DNA of 64,000 bases from Streptomyces rimosus subsp. rimosus. Lineage in GTDB: Bacteria; Actinomycetota; Actinomycetes; Streptomycetales; Streptomycetaceae. Positions 1 through 7,919 of this stretch are shown here, piece by piece. The DNA is taken from positions 1 through 64,000 of the forward strand of contig NZ_JOCQ01000027.1 in the NCBI RefSeq assembly GCF_000720725.1, written 5' to 3'. The position numbers and the translations under genes are program-made. Below the pieces are notes generated by a model, which ran no database searches, was not told the origin of the DNA, and was given only the letters and a program-made list of their open reading frames with translations. Positions within the stretch are counted from its first letter, which is position 1. Every line of letters starts with the position of its first letter.

Positions 1-1105
1 ACAGTGCATGGGGTGGGGGCTGCGCGGCGGGGGTTTCGGGCGGTTCCGCCTCCGGGGTGGGAGCGGAGGCGGGGGCTGCATGGATACCGGAGTCCCGCGC
101 CGACTCCGCCTCCGGCTCTTCCGCCCCGGCCTCCCCCGCCGGCGGCGTACGCGCCGGAAGAGTCTCGACGCTGACCACCTCGGAGCGGTCCGGTGCCGGG
201 TCCGCCACGGTCGGCGTACGGACGTCCACGGACTCCGCCGCGCTCATCGCCTCCGTCGGGGCCGCCGCCGCGGCCTGCCGTACCAGCGGCTCCAGCCGCG
301 CCTCGACCTCCGCGAGGGTGGGGCGCGCCTCGGGCGCCTTGTTGAACAGGGCGACCAGCACCTCGCGCAGCGGGCCCGCGGCGGGCGGGATCGCGGGCTC
401 CTCGTGCAGCACCGCATGCAGCGTGGCGAGGGTCGTCGCGCGGGTGAACGGTGACTGGCCCGCCACCGCGGCGCACAGGGTGGCGCCCAGCGACCACAGG
501 TCGGAGGGCGGGCCCTGCTCCTGGCCCGCCACCCGCTCGGGCGCCATGTAGTCCGGCGAGCCGATGAGCATGCCCGCCATGGTGAGGGCGGTGGCGTCCT
601 GCATGGCCGCGATGCCGAAGTCGGTGAGCACCACCGCGCCGCGGTCGTCGATCAGGACGTTGCCGGGCTTGACGTCCCGGTGCAGTACGCCCACCGCGTG
701 CACCTCGCGCAGCGCGCGGGCCAGTCCGGTGCCGACCCGGGCCGCCGCATCCGGGGCCAGCGGGCCGTCCTGGGCGAGGATCTGCTCCAGCGAGCGGGCC
801 TGGACCAGCTGCATCACGATCCACAGCCGGTCGCCCTCCTCGGCCACGTCGTGGACCCGCACCACGTTGGGATGGTCGATACGGGCGGTGGCGCGGGCCT
901 CGCGCAGGCTGCGCTCGCGCTGCACCACGCTCTCCTCACCGGCGCGTTCGTCGATGCGTATTTCCTTGACCGCGACCCACCGGTCGAGGATTTCGTCGTG
1001 GGCGCGCCACACCCGTCCCATTCCGCCGCGGCCGATCAGTTCCAGCAGGCGGTAACGGCCCGCCGCCAGCCGGCCGGGACCCGCCTCGCTCGTATTCCCC
1101 ACCAT
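1..1105 (-). CDS. Ser/Thr protein kinase, Hanks type (3' end cut by window edge)
   Basis: The reading frame from ATG at 1105 runs off the left edge without a stop, giving about 368 visible residues. Kinase landmarks are all present: a glycine loop (GRGGMG, about residues 25-30), VAVKE with the catalytic Lys near 47, HRDVKPGN at 142-149 with catalytic Asp and Asn, DFG at 162-164 and APE at 188-190. The visible part after about residue 290 is Pro/Ala/Glu-rich linker, so a transmembrane segment or other C-terminal domain may lie outside the window. This is a typical actinobacterial PknB-like cytoplasmic kinase domain and looks catalytically complete. It is divergent from the LPQTG protein gene, 82 bp away. 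Upstream in-frame GTG codons are possible alternative starts. Confidence 0.95.
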   Translation of the reverse strand, partial: MVGNTSEAGPGRLAAGRYRLLELIGRGGMGRVWRAHDEILDRWVAVKEIRIDERAGEESVVQRERSLREARATARIDHPNVVRVHDVAEEGDRLWIVMQLVQARSLEQILAQDGPLAPDAAARVGTGLARALREVHAVGVLHRDVKPGNVLIDDRGAVVLTDFGIAAMQDATALTMAGMLIGSPDYMAPERVAGQEQGPPSDLWSLGATLCAAVAGQSPFTRATTLATLHAVLHEEPAIPPAAGPLREVLVALFNKAPEARPTLAEVEARLEPLVRQAAAAAPTEAMSAAESVDVRTPTVADPAPDRSEVVSVETLPARTPPAGEAGAEEPEAESARDSGIHAAPASAPTPEAEPPETPAAQPPPHAL

Positions 1106-1187
1106 GCCCAGCCCCCACAGCACCCGCGGAATCTTGTGGTACCCATCAAATACCTCGGCCGAGGATGCGGAAAAGGGGGGTTCGGGA

Positions 1188-1979
1188 ATGGACGGAATCC
1201 GACCGGGAAAACGTGCGTTCATGATTTCGGCGGGCGCGGCGGCGCTGGCGCTGGCGGCCGGTCCGGCGGCCCTGGCGGCCGATCCGGCGCCCGGCAGCAG
1301 CGCGGGCGGCAAGGCCGGCCCGTCCGCGCCGGCCGGCTATCGGGTGACCACCGAGCTGCCGGAGCGGATATCGGTGAAGACCGCCACCGGCGCGACCACG
1401 CTGACCGCCAAGGTCACCAACCGGGGCAGCAGCGAAACCGGCGCAATCCGGCTCACGGTGGCCGGATTCCAGGGGCTGACGGTGAAGAATGTGGCCGGGT
1501 GCACCAAGGTGCCCGAGGAACGGCTGCCGCAGGGCGCGAACAGCGCGTATTCCTGTGCCATCGGTTCGCTGGCGAGCGGTAAGAGCCGTACGTACGACGT
1601 CACCGCGCATTTCGATCTGAAAAAGCAGGGGCAGATCTGTCTGCCGGTGACACTGAGGAACACGGACACCCTGTTGTGGCAGCAGGGACCGGTGAATTTC
1701 GGCACCCGTAATCCGGTGTCGGACGCGCCGGACACCCCGCTGATGCTGAACACGGCGAACGTGCCGGCCGGTTCGGCGACCAGCACGCCGGCGCCGTCGG
1801 AGTCCGGTTCGGCGACCACCTCGCCGGCGCCGTCGGAGTCCGGCTCCGCGGCGCCCGGGCAGCGGCTGCCGCAGACGGGCGTCCCCTCGGTGCTGCCGCT
1901 GGCGGGTGCCGCCGCGGCGCTGCTGGCCCTCGGCGGGGCCGGGGTCTGGATCACCACCCGCCGGCAGAGCCGCAGGTGA
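1188..1979 (+). CDS. Secreted cell-wall protein with LPQTG sortase signal
   Basis: 263 residues from the ATG at 1188, which has a GGGGGG Shine-Dalgarno-like run about 8 nt upstream. An in-frame start at 1104 is possible but would place the signal peptide about 28 residues in. Residues 1-30 form a signal peptide (basic GKR, then an Ala/Leu-rich core ending ALA). The middle resembles an immunoglobulin-like extracellular domain with two Cys. A degenerate 12-residue repeat (SATxxPAPSESG, twice) precedes LPQTG at about residue 227, then a hydrophobic helix and a basic tail (TTRRQSRR). This is the standard C-terminal sorting signal for covalent attachment to peptidoglycan by sortase. Substrate or binding function is unknown. 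No sortase gene is in the window. Confidence 0.88.
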   Translation: MDGIRPGKRAFMISAGAAALALAAGPAALAADPAPGSSAGGKAGPSAPAGYRVTTELPERISVKTATGATTLTAKVTNRGSSETGAIRLTVAGFQGLTVKNVAGCTKVPEERLPQGANSAYSCAIGSLASGKSRTYDVTAHFDLKKQGQICLPVTLRNTDTLLWQQGPVNFGTRNPVSDAPDTPLMLNTANVPAGSATSTPAPSESGSATTSPAPSESGSAAPGQRLPQTGVPSVLPLAGAAAALLALGGAGVWITTRRQSRR

Positions 1980-2020
1980 GCGTACGGGCCATCGGGGCCG
2001 TACGGGGGTTCTGAACGCGG

Positions 2021-2063
2021 CCGGGCCCCGCGCCGCCACGTGAGGTGGTGGTGCGGGGCCCGG
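2021..2063. terminator. Bidirectional terminator between the LPQTG gene and bioY
   Basis: An 11-bp perfect stem (CCGGGCCCCGC at 2021-2031 with GCGGGGCCCGG at 2053-2063) closes an inner CCAC/GTGG pairing. It lies between two convergent genes, with no U tract, as is usual in Streptomyces. Confidence 0.6.
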
Positions 2064-2088
2064 TCCGTACGGTGCGGGGCGCGCGGGG

Positions 2089-2688
2089 TCAGCCGCGGCG
2101 GCCGAGCAGCTTCCATGCGGTGGGCAGCGCGCCCATCGCCAGCGCGGCCTTGAGGGCGTCGCCGATCAGGAACGGCACGACGCCGGCCGCGACCGCCTGG
2201 CCGAACGACATGCCGGTACTCAGCGCGAGGACGGGCACGCCGACCGCGTAGATCAGGGCGGTGCCGACGGCCATCGTGCCGACCGTGCGCAGCGGGCCGC
2301 GGTCGCCGCCGCGGCGGGCCAGCGCGCCGACCGCGGTGGCGGCGAGGAGCATGCCGAGGACGTAGCCGAAGGTCGCGCCGCCCGCGCCGGAGGCGCCGTT
2401 CGCGAACCAGGGCAGGCCCGCCATGCCGAGCAGCGCGTACAGGCCGAGCGACGCGAAGCCGCGGCCGGCGCCGAGCGAGGCGCCCACGAGCAGCGCGGCG
2501 AAGGTCTGGCCGGTGACCGGGACCGGGGAGCCGGGGACCGGGACGGCGATCTGCGCGGCGATACCGGTGAGCGCGGCGCCGCCGACGACCAGTGCGGCGT
2601 CGCGGACACGGGCGCGGGTGGCGCCGGCTGCGGGCAGCAGATCGGCGAGGACCGCACCGGGCCTGGTGGTTGCGTCGGCAGTGCTCAT
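2089..2688 (-). CDS. bioY: Biotin transporter BioY (ECF S component)
   Basis: 199 residues, the usual length for BioY. The protein is almost entirely hydrophobic, with about six membrane helices. It has the family pattern PVPGSPVPVTGQTFAALLVG near residues 49-68, followed by glycine-rich helices. BioY captures biotin in the membrane, either alone or with the shared ECF energising module (BioM/BioN type). No EcfA or EcfT gene is adjacent, so it would use a distant module or act alone. The ATG start gives a short hydrophilic N terminus. It is divergent from the first amino-acid permease; a long shared upstream region (2689-2998) carries two inverted repeats. Confidence 0.92.
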   Translation of the reverse strand: MSTADATTRPGAVLADLLPAAGATRARVRDAALVVGGAALTGIAAQIAVPVPGSPVPVTGQTFAALLVGASLGAGRGFASLGLYALLGMAGLPWFANGASGAGGATFGYVLGMLLAATAVGALARRGGDRGPLRTVGTMAVGTALIYAVGVPVLALSTGMSFGQAVAAGVVPFLIGDALKAALAMGALPTAWKLLGRRG

Positions 2689-2792
2689 CGGGACTCCGCG
2701 GGGTGTGAGGTGGAGCGGGGACAGGGGGACGCGTTGACGTTAGTCCAGCGCCCCACGGCCGATCATCGTGTGGCGGCGACAAAGGCGCAATG

Positions 2793-2806
2793 GTCTCCTT
2801 GGAGAC
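2793..2806. promoter_or_regulatory. Inverted repeat in the bioY/permease intergenic region
   Basis: GTCTCC-TT-GGAGAC is a perfect 6-bp inverted repeat with a 2-bp centre, 105 bp upstream of the bioY start and 193 bp upstream of the permease start. The 2689-2998 gap has no gene; this and the next site are the only structures I see in it. It could be an operator for either gene. Confidence 0.35.
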
Positions 2807-2860
2807 TTTCGAACAACGCGCCGGGCCCCGGGCGGTGCCGGCCCGTCGGCGGTCTTCGCA

Positions 2861-2880
2861 GGTCACGTGATGCTCATCAC
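2861..2880. promoter_or_regulatory. Candidate operator upstream of permease 1
   Basis: GGTCACGTG (2861-2869) overlaps a 5-4-5 inverted repeat, GTGAT-GCTC-ATCAC (2867-2880). The same nine bases, again next to a 5-4-5 inverted repeat, occur upstream of the paralogous permease at 4476-4498. Conservation between paralogues supports a regulatory role; the regulator is not known. Confidence 0.4.
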
Positions 2881-2998
2881 GGCATACGCCACGGACGGGC
2901 GTGCATTTTGTGGTAGCGCGCGACGGGCGGGGAAACTGGGGGAACGACGCGGGACCCTGTGGAGTTCCCCCAAAGACCTTTTGCGAGAGTACGAGCCC

Positions 2999-4411
2999 AT
3001 GCACGACGCACCCACCGCCGCCGGAACGCCGCCGCTCAGCGATGGCGGCGGGGAGCGCGAACCGCTGTCCGCCGGGCTCAAACAGCGCCACCTGACCATG
3101 CTCGGGCTGGGCGGGGTGATCGGCGCGGGCCTGTTCGTGGGCTCCGGCGCCGGGATCGCGGTGGCCGGGCCCGGCATCGTGCTCTCGTACCTGATCGCGG
3201 GCGCGCTGGCCATGCTGATCATGCGGATGCTGGGCGAGATGTCCTCGGCGATGCCCGCCTCCGGCGCCTTCTCGGTGCACGCGGAGCGCGCGCTCGGCCG
3301 CTGGGCGGGCTTCAGTGTGGGATGGCTGTACTGGTTCCTGCTCGTGGTGGTGCTGGCGGTGGAGGCCACCGGCGCGGCGCAGATCGCCAACGGGTGGGTG
3401 CCCGCGGTCCCGCAGTGGGGCTGGGTGCTGGTCTTCATGCTGGTGTTCACGGCCGCCAACCTCACCGCGGTCAAGAGCTTCGGCGAGTTCGAGTTCTGGT
3501 TCGCGACGCTGAAGGTCGCCGCGATCGTGCTGTTCCTGGTGCTCAGCCTGCTGGCGATCTTCGGCGTGCTGCCGGACACCGACCCGGTCGGGCTGACCAA
3601 TCTGACCGGCCGGGGCGGCTTCCTGCCCAACGGCTGGCAGGGCGTGGTCTCCGGCGTCCTCGCCGTCGCCTTCGCGTTCGGCGGCCTGGAGGTCGTCACC
3701 ATCGCCGCGGCCGAGTCCGACGACCCGGCGCGCAACGTGGCGCGGGCGGTGCGCAGCGCGGTGTGGCGCATCCTCTTCTTCTACGTGGGCTCGATGCTGG
3801 TCGTGGTGACCCTGCTGCCCTGGTCGTCGATGCAGCCGGGCAAGAGCCCGTACGTGGCGGTGCTGGACAGCATCGGCGTACCGGGCGCCGGCCAGATCAT
3901 GAACGTGGTGGTGTTCGTGGCGCTGCTGTCGGCGCTCAACGCCAACCTCTACGGCTCCTCGCGGATGGTCTTCTCGCTGGCCGAGCGGGGCGAGGCGCCG
4001 CGTTCGCTGCTGAAGGTGACGGCGGGCGGGGTGCCGCGCCGGGCGGTGCTGTCCTCGGTGGCCTTCGGTTTCGTCTCGGTGCTGCTCAATCTGCTGTGGC
4101 CGGACACCGTCTTCCTCTACATGCTCAATTCGGTCGGCGCGGTGCTGCTGTTCGTCTGGGGCCTGATCGCGGTGTCGCAGCTGCGGCTGCGGCGGCAGAT
4201 CGAGCGCACGGCGCCGGAGAAGCTGACCCTGCGCATGTGGGCGTTCCCGTATCTGACCTGGACGGCGCTGGCGGCCATGGCGGCGGTGCTGGTGCTGATG
4301 CTGACCGACGACGGGGCCCGGCCGCAGCTGCTGTGGTCGGCCGCCGCGACCGGTGCGGTGCTGGCGGTCGCGGGCGTACGGGAGCTGCGGGCGCGGCGGA
4401 CCGCCGGCTGA
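2999..4411 (+). CDS. Amino-acid permease, APC superfamily (paralogue 1)
   Basis: 470 residues from the ATG at 2999. I chose this start because the family signature begins shortly after it: LKQRHLTMLGLGGVIGAGLF at about residues 27-46, the first membrane helix of AAT-type transporters. The frame stays open further upstream but that part is not protein-like. About 12 membrane helices and the conserved helix 3 to 5 region GEFEFWFA are present. Members import amino acids or GABA with protons; the substrate cannot be told from sequence. The next gene is a close paralogue in the same direction, 226 bp downstream, and appears to have its own promoter region. Confidence 0.9.
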   Translation: MHDAPTAAGTPPLSDGGGEREPLSAGLKQRHLTMLGLGGVIGAGLFVGSGAGIAVAGPGIVLSYLIAGALAMLIMRMLGEMSSAMPASGAFSVHAERALGRWAGFSVGWLYWFLLVVVLAVEATGAAQIANGWVPAVPQWGWVLVFMLVFTAANLTAVKSFGEFEFWFATLKVAAIVLFLVLSLLAIFGVLPDTDPVGLTNLTGRGGFLPNGWQGVVSGVLAVAFAFGGLEVVTIAAAESDDPARNVARAVRSAVWRILFFYVGSMLVVVTLLPWSSMQPGKSPYVAVLDSIGVPGAGQIMNVVVFVALLSALNANLYGSSRMVFSLAERGEAPRSLLKVTAGGVPRRAVLSSVAFGFVSVLLNLLWPDTVFLYMLNSVGAVLLFVWGLIAVSQLRLRRQIERTAPEKLTLRMWAFPYLTWTALAAMAAVLVLMLTDDGARPQLLWSAAATGAVLAVAGVRELRARRTAG

Positions 4412-4475
4412 CCCCGCGGGCACGCACCGGGAACGGCCGGAACCGGCCGCCCCACTTCCGCTCCGGATCACCCAG

Positions 4476-4498
4476 GGTCACGTGTCACAACGGTGTGA
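4476..4498. promoter_or_regulatory. Candidate operator upstream of permease 2
   Basis: GGTCACGTG (4476-4484) followed by the inverted repeat TCACA-ACGG-TGTGA (4485-4498). It lies 140-160 bp upstream of the permease 2 start and matches the element upstream of permease 1 in both the nine-base core and the 5-4-5 geometry of the neighbouring repeat. Confidence 0.4.
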
Positions 4499-4637
4499 AT
4501 GCGGCCGGTCACGATCTCGTCTGAATACCGAACAACTGCTGCACGACTGTTGCCCTCAGCGGACACGGACACTCAAACTGAGCGCGTTTTCCGTCGATCG
4601 TCTCGCTCCGCTCTCACTTAATGGGACAGGTACGACC

Positions 4638-6134
4638 ATGAATCGGACACCTTCGTCCACCACGCCCGAGCGCGAGCGGGCCGGCCGGGTCCCGGGCGCC
4701 GAGCGGTCCCCGGACGGCACCGGACCGGCCCCGGACGCCGGACCGCCCCTTTCCAACGGGCTCAAGCAGCGCCATCTGTCGATGATCGCCCTCGGCGGTG
4801 TGATCGGCGCCGGACTGTTCGTCGGCTCCAAGGAGGGCATCGCGGCGGCCGGCCCCTCGATCGTCCTGGCCTACGCCGTCTCCGGCTGCCTGGTCATGCT
4901 GGTGATGCGGATGCTCGGCGAGATGGCCGCGGCCAGCCCCGCCTCCGGTTCGTTCTCCGTGCACGCCGGGCGCTCGATCGGCCCGTGGGCGGGCTTCACG
5001 ACGGGCTGGATGTTCACCGCGCAGCTGTGCGTGGCGGTGGCCGCCGAGGCGATCGGCGCCGCCGGGATCATGACCGGCTGGTTCCCGGACACGCAGCCCT
5101 GGATGTGGGTGCTGCTGTTCATGGTGGTCTTCTGCGGCGCCAACCTGGCGGCGGTCAGCAACTTCGGCGAGTTCGAGTTCTGGTTCGCGGCCCTGAAGAT
5201 CACCGCGATCGGCATCTTCCTGGTCCTCGGCCTGCTCGCCATCTTCGGCGTGCTGCCCGGCACGTCCGCGCCCGGCGCGGCCCATCTGACCGGCGACGGC
5301 GGCTTCCTGCCCAACGGCTCGGACGGCCTGGTCATCGGCCTGCTGGCCTCGGTCTTCGCGTACGGCGGCCTGGAGACCGTGACCATCGCGGCGGCCGAGT
5401 CCAAGGACCCGGTGCGCGGTGTGGCGCGGGCCGTGCGCACCGCGATGTGGCGCATCGCGCTGTTCTACGTCGGCTCGATGGCGGTCATCGTGACCGTCAT
5501 CCCCTGGAACAACGCCGACATCGCCAAGAACGGCCCGTACGTCGCGGTCCTGGACTACCTGGACATCCCCGCGGCCGGCCAGATCATGAACGTCGTCATC
5601 CTGATCGCGCTGCTGTCCGCGATGAACGCCAACATCTACGGCTCCTCCCGGATGGCGCACTCCCTCTCCGCCCGCGGCCAGGGCCCGCGCTTCCTGCGCA
5701 CGGTCAGCGGCGGCGTGCCGCGCCGCGCGGTGGTCCTCTGCTCGGCCTTCGGCTTCCTCGCGGTGCTGTTCAGCTACTGGTGGCCGGAGACCGTCTTCCA
5801 GTGGCTGCTGAACATGGTGGGCGCGGCGATCCTCGTCGTATGGGGCTTCATCGCCGTGGCGCAGCTGCGGATGCGCCGCCGGCTGGAGCGCGAGGCGCCG
5901 GAGAAGCTGGTCGTACGGATGTGGTTGTTCCCCGCGCTGACGTGGGCGGCGCTGGCGGGTGTGGTGGCGGTCCTGGTGCTGATGCTGCGCGACGAGAACC
6001 AGCGCATGCAGCTGTACTTCACCGGCGGATTCGGCGTGGTGCTCATCGCCGTCGGTCTGATCCGGCAGCGAATGGCCGGTCAAAAGGCGGCCGGGCAGGA
6101 TGCGTCGGCCCTTGCCCCGCCGAATTCCCCTTAG
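4638..6134 (+). CDS. Amino-acid permease, APC superfamily (paralogue 2)
   Basis: 498 residues from the ATG at 4638 (weak GGGACAGG 8-15 nt upstream). It is closely similar along its whole length to the preceding permease, including LKQRHLSMIALGGVIGAGLF, GEFEFWFA, GGFLPNG and the helix pattern, so the two arose by duplication. The N terminus is 25 residues longer and hydrophilic (Pro/Asp/Glu/Arg-rich). Predicted proton-coupled amino-acid importer with about 12 membrane helices; substrate unknown. The stop codon is followed immediately by an iron-box-like palindrome and then a strong terminator. Confidence 0.9.
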   Translation: MNRTPSSTTPERERAGRVPGAERSPDGTGPAPDAGPPLSNGLKQRHLSMIALGGVIGAGLFVGSKEGIAAAGPSIVLAYAVSGCLVMLVMRMLGEMAAASPASGSFSVHAGRSIGPWAGFTTGWMFTAQLCVAVAAEAIGAAGIMTGWFPDTQPWMWVLLFMVVFCGANLAAVSNFGEFEFWFAALKITAIGIFLVLGLLAIFGVLPGTSAPGAAHLTGDGGFLPNGSDGLVIGLLASVFAYGGLETVTIAAAESKDPVRGVARAVRTAMWRIALFYVGSMAVIVTVIPWNNADIAKNGPYVAVLDYLDIPAAGQIMNVVILIALLSAMNANIYGSSRMAHSLSARGQGPRFLRTVSGGVPRRAVVLCSAFGFLAVLFSYWWPETVFQWLLNMVGAAILVVWGFIAVAQLRMRRRLEREAPEKLVVRMWLFPALTWAALAGVVAVLVLMLRDENQRMQLYFTGGFGVVLIAVGLIRQRMAGQKAAGQDASALAPPNSP

Positions 6135-6153
6135 TTCGGTAAGGCTTACCTCA
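6135..6153. promoter_or_regulatory. Iron-box-like palindrome (DmdR/IdeR type)
   Basis: TTCGGTAAGGCTTACCTCA matches the DtxR/IdeR-type box TTAGGTTAGGCTAACCTAA at 15 of 19 positions and has a perfect GGTAAG-G-CTTACC core. Flanking TTAG (6131-6134) and CTAA (6154-6157) extend the symmetry. It begins one base after the permease stop codon and only 21 bp before a terminator hairpin, so its target is not obvious. Candidates are sodF, 175 bp downstream, or a short RNA ending at the hairpin. Confidence 0.55.
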
Positions 6154-6174
6154 CTAATTCGCGCGGTCCTTTTC

Positions 6175-6217
6175 GGAGGCGGCGCCGGACCTCCGACCGA
6201 GGTCCGGCGCCGCCTCC
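6175..6217 (+). terminator. Strong terminator after permease 2
   Basis: A perfect 19-bp stem (6175-6193 with 6199-6217) and a 5-nt CGACC loop, followed by TCCTTTT. It separates the permease from sodF. Confidence 0.85.
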
Positions 6218-6280
6218 TCCTTTTGGCCCAGACCCCGCCCCACGGCCGGTTCGTGATCACTCATGCTGATAACGTGCAGA

Positions 6281-6295
6281 TGCAAGTCGGTTGCA
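6281..6295. promoter_or_regulatory. Nur-type box in the sodF promoter region
   Basis: TGCAA-GTCGG-TTGCA is a perfect 5-5-5 inverted repeat. It equals the published Nur-box pattern of Streptomyces coelicolor as I recall it (tGCaa-N5-ttGCA), where the nickel-binding Fur-family repressor Nur shuts off sodF. It ends 32 bp before the sodF start codon, and a TGATAA sequence just upstream (6267-6272) could be a -10 element. Confidence 0.7.
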
Positions 6296-6327
6296 ATTAA
6301 AGGTCGTAAGCAGCTGGAGGGCTCGAC

Positions 6328-6969
6328 ATGGCCACGTACACACTTCCGGAACTTCCGTACGACTACTCGGCGCTCGCGCCCGTCATCAGCCCCGAGATCA
6401 TCGAGCTGCACCACGACAAGCACCACGCGGCGTACGTCAAGGGCGCCAACGACACCCTGGAGCAGCTCGCCGAGGCGCGCGACAAGGATCAGTGGGGCTC
6501 GATCAACGGCCTGGAGAAGAACCTCGCGTTCCACCTCTCCGGCCACATCCTGCACAGCATCTACTGGCACAACATGACCGGCGACGGCGGCGGCGAGCCG
6601 CTGGAGAAGGACGGCGTCGGCGAGCTGGCGGACGCCATCGCGGAGAGCTTCGGCTCGTTCGCCAAGTTCAAGGCGCAGCTGACCAAGTCCGCCGCCACCA
6701 CGCAGGGCTCCGGCTGGGGCGTGCTCGCCTACGAGCCGGTCACCGGCCGCCTCATCGTCGAGCAGATCTACGACCACCAGGGCAACGTCGGCCAGGGCTC
6801 GGTGCCGATCCTGGTCTTCGACGCCTGGGAGCACGCCTTCTACCTCCAGTACAAGAACCAGAAGGTGGACTTCATCGAGGCGATGTGGGCCGTCGTCAAC
6901 TGGCAGGACGTGGCCAAGCGCTACACCGCCGCCAAGGAGCGCGCCAACAACCTGCTGCTCGCCCCGTAG
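6328..6969 (+). CDS. sodF: Superoxide dismutase, Fe/Mn family
   Basis: 213 residues, full length. Metal ligands are visible: His in ELHHDKHHAAYVKG near residue 27, His in HLSGHILHS near 75-80, and Asp and His in DAWEHAFY near 163-170. The Gln before GSGWG is also present. The enzyme converts superoxide to oxygen and peroxide in the cytoplasm. The start has GGAGG 7 nt upstream. The Fe-type assignment rests on the Nur-type box: in Streptomyces Nur represses sodF when nickel allows the Ni-enzyme SodN to be made. The gene stands alone, with a terminator at 7050-7084. Confidence 0.95.
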   Translation: MATYTLPELPYDYSALAPVISPEIIELHHDKHHAAYVKGANDTLEQLAEARDKDQWGSINGLEKNLAFHLSGHILHSIYWHNMTGDGGGEPLEKDGVGELADAIAESFGSFAKFKAQLTKSAATTQGSGWGVLAYEPVTGRLIVEQIYDHQGNVGQGSVPILVFDAWEHAFYLQYKNQKVDFIEAMWAVVNWQDVAKRYTAAKERANNLLLAP

Positions 6970-6984
6970 CGGCACGCGCCATCC

Positions 6985-7086
6985 GGCGCCGACGGACGTC
7001 CTGCCTCGTGATCGTCTTCTCAACCTTCACCCGGCAGGCGGATAGCGGGAAGGCCCTCGCGAGGACAGGACTCGCGGGGGCCTTTC
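6985..7086 (+). ncRNA. Possible s-SodF-like small RNA from the sodF 3'UTR
   Basis: In S. coelicolor a stable RNA of about 90 nt processed from the 3'UTR of sodF mRNA blocks sodN expression. Here the sodF stop is followed by a 115-nt untranslated region ending in a terminator hairpin, which would suit the same arrangement. The 5' end given is a guess. Complementarity to sodN cannot be tested because sodN is not in the window. Confidence 0.35.
7050..7084 (+). terminator. sodF terminator
   Basis: A 14-bp stem with one mismatch (7050-7063 with 7071-7084), a 7-nt loop and a short TCT tail. It lies between convergent sodF and the reductase gene. Confidence 0.75.
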
Positions 7087-7122
7087 TGCGTCCGGCGACG
7101 GCGACCGGCGGTCTCGGCGGTC

Positions 7123-7788
7123 TCAGTCGAAAACCGGCCCCCGCGTCCGCGTCCGCTTGATCTCGTAGAAGCCGGGGATGGACGCGACCATCAGCGTGCC
7201 GTCCCACAGCTGGGCGGCCAGGTCGCCCTTGGGGGCCGGGGTGACGACCGGGCCGAAGAAGGCGATCGGCGCGCCGTCGGGGCCGGGGACCGCGATGACC
7301 GGGGTGCCCACCTCCTGGCCCACCAGATCGATTCCCGCCTTGTGGGAGGCGCGCAGTTCCTTGTCGTACGTGTCGGTGTCGGCCGCGTCCGCCAGGGACG
7401 CGGGCAGGCCGGCCTCCTCCAGGGCGGCCACGATCGTCTCCCTCGTGCGCGGCAGGCCCTGGTTGTGGAAGCGGGTGCCGAGCGCGGTGTAGAGGGGGGC
7501 GAGGACCTCGGGGCCGTACTGCTGCTCGGCCGCGACGCACACCCGTACCGGGCCCCACACCACCCCGCCGGGCCGGTTCTTCTCGCGGTACTCCGCGGGC
7601 AGTTCGTCGAGCTTGTCCTCGTTCAGCACGCCCAGGCTCATCACGTGCCAGCGCACCTCCACGGGGCGCGCCTTCGCCACCTCCAGCATCCAGCGGGAGG
7701 TCAGCCAGGCCCACGGGCAGGACGGGTCGAACCAGAAGTCGGCCGGGGTCCTGGCGGTCCCGGCAGCAGCGGCGGCGGTCTCGGACAC
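7123..7788 (-). CDS. Mycothiol-dependent nitroreductase/DsbA-family reductase (Rv2466c-like)
   Basis: 221 residues. It resembles mycobacterial Rv2466c along its length: DFWFDPSCPWAW near residues 17-28, SRWMLEVAK, HVMSLGVLNE, WGPVRV, RFHNQG, VGTPVI and the C-terminal IKRTRT. Rv2466c uses mycothiol as reductant and has a DsbA-like thioredoxin fold with an inserted helical domain. The active site here is CPWA instead of CPWC: the first Cys is kept and the resolving Cys is missing, which fits a monothiol mechanism. Cytoplasmic; no signal peptide. Convergent with sodF and divergent from pepN. Confidence 0.85.
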   Translation of the reverse strand: MSETAAAAAGTARTPADFWFDPSCPWAWLTSRWMLEVAKARPVEVRWHVMSLGVLNEDKLDELPAEYREKNRPGGVVWGPVRVCVAAEQQYGPEVLAPLYTALGTRFHNQGLPRTRETIVAALEEAGLPASLADAADTDTYDKELRASHKAGIDLVGQEVGTPVIAVPGPDGAPIAFFGPVVTPAPKGDLAAQLWDGTLMVASIPGFYEIKRTRTRGPVFD

Positions 7789-7826
7789 GGTGGCTCCTCA
7801 GAGGTCGGTGGCGTACGGACCGGTGG

Positions 7827-7842
7827 CCGATCGGCGGATCGG
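7827..7842. promoter_or_regulatory. Inverted repeat between the reductase gene and pepN
   Basis: CCGATC-GGCG-GATCGG is a perfect 6-bp inverted repeat in the 131-bp divergent spacer, a possible operator for either gene. Confidence 0.3.
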
Positions 7843-7919
7843 TGACCGCTTCAACCGATGTCCGGCATGCCATGATTCCCCGTGTTCGAGATACGAGACG
7901 AGGACGAGGGAGTCACGTC

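Noticed and set aside
1337..4471. Minus-strand open frame of 1044 codons
   Set aside because: Antisense to bioY's flanks and the first permease; Arg/His/Gln-rich product without any domain, a high-GC artefact.
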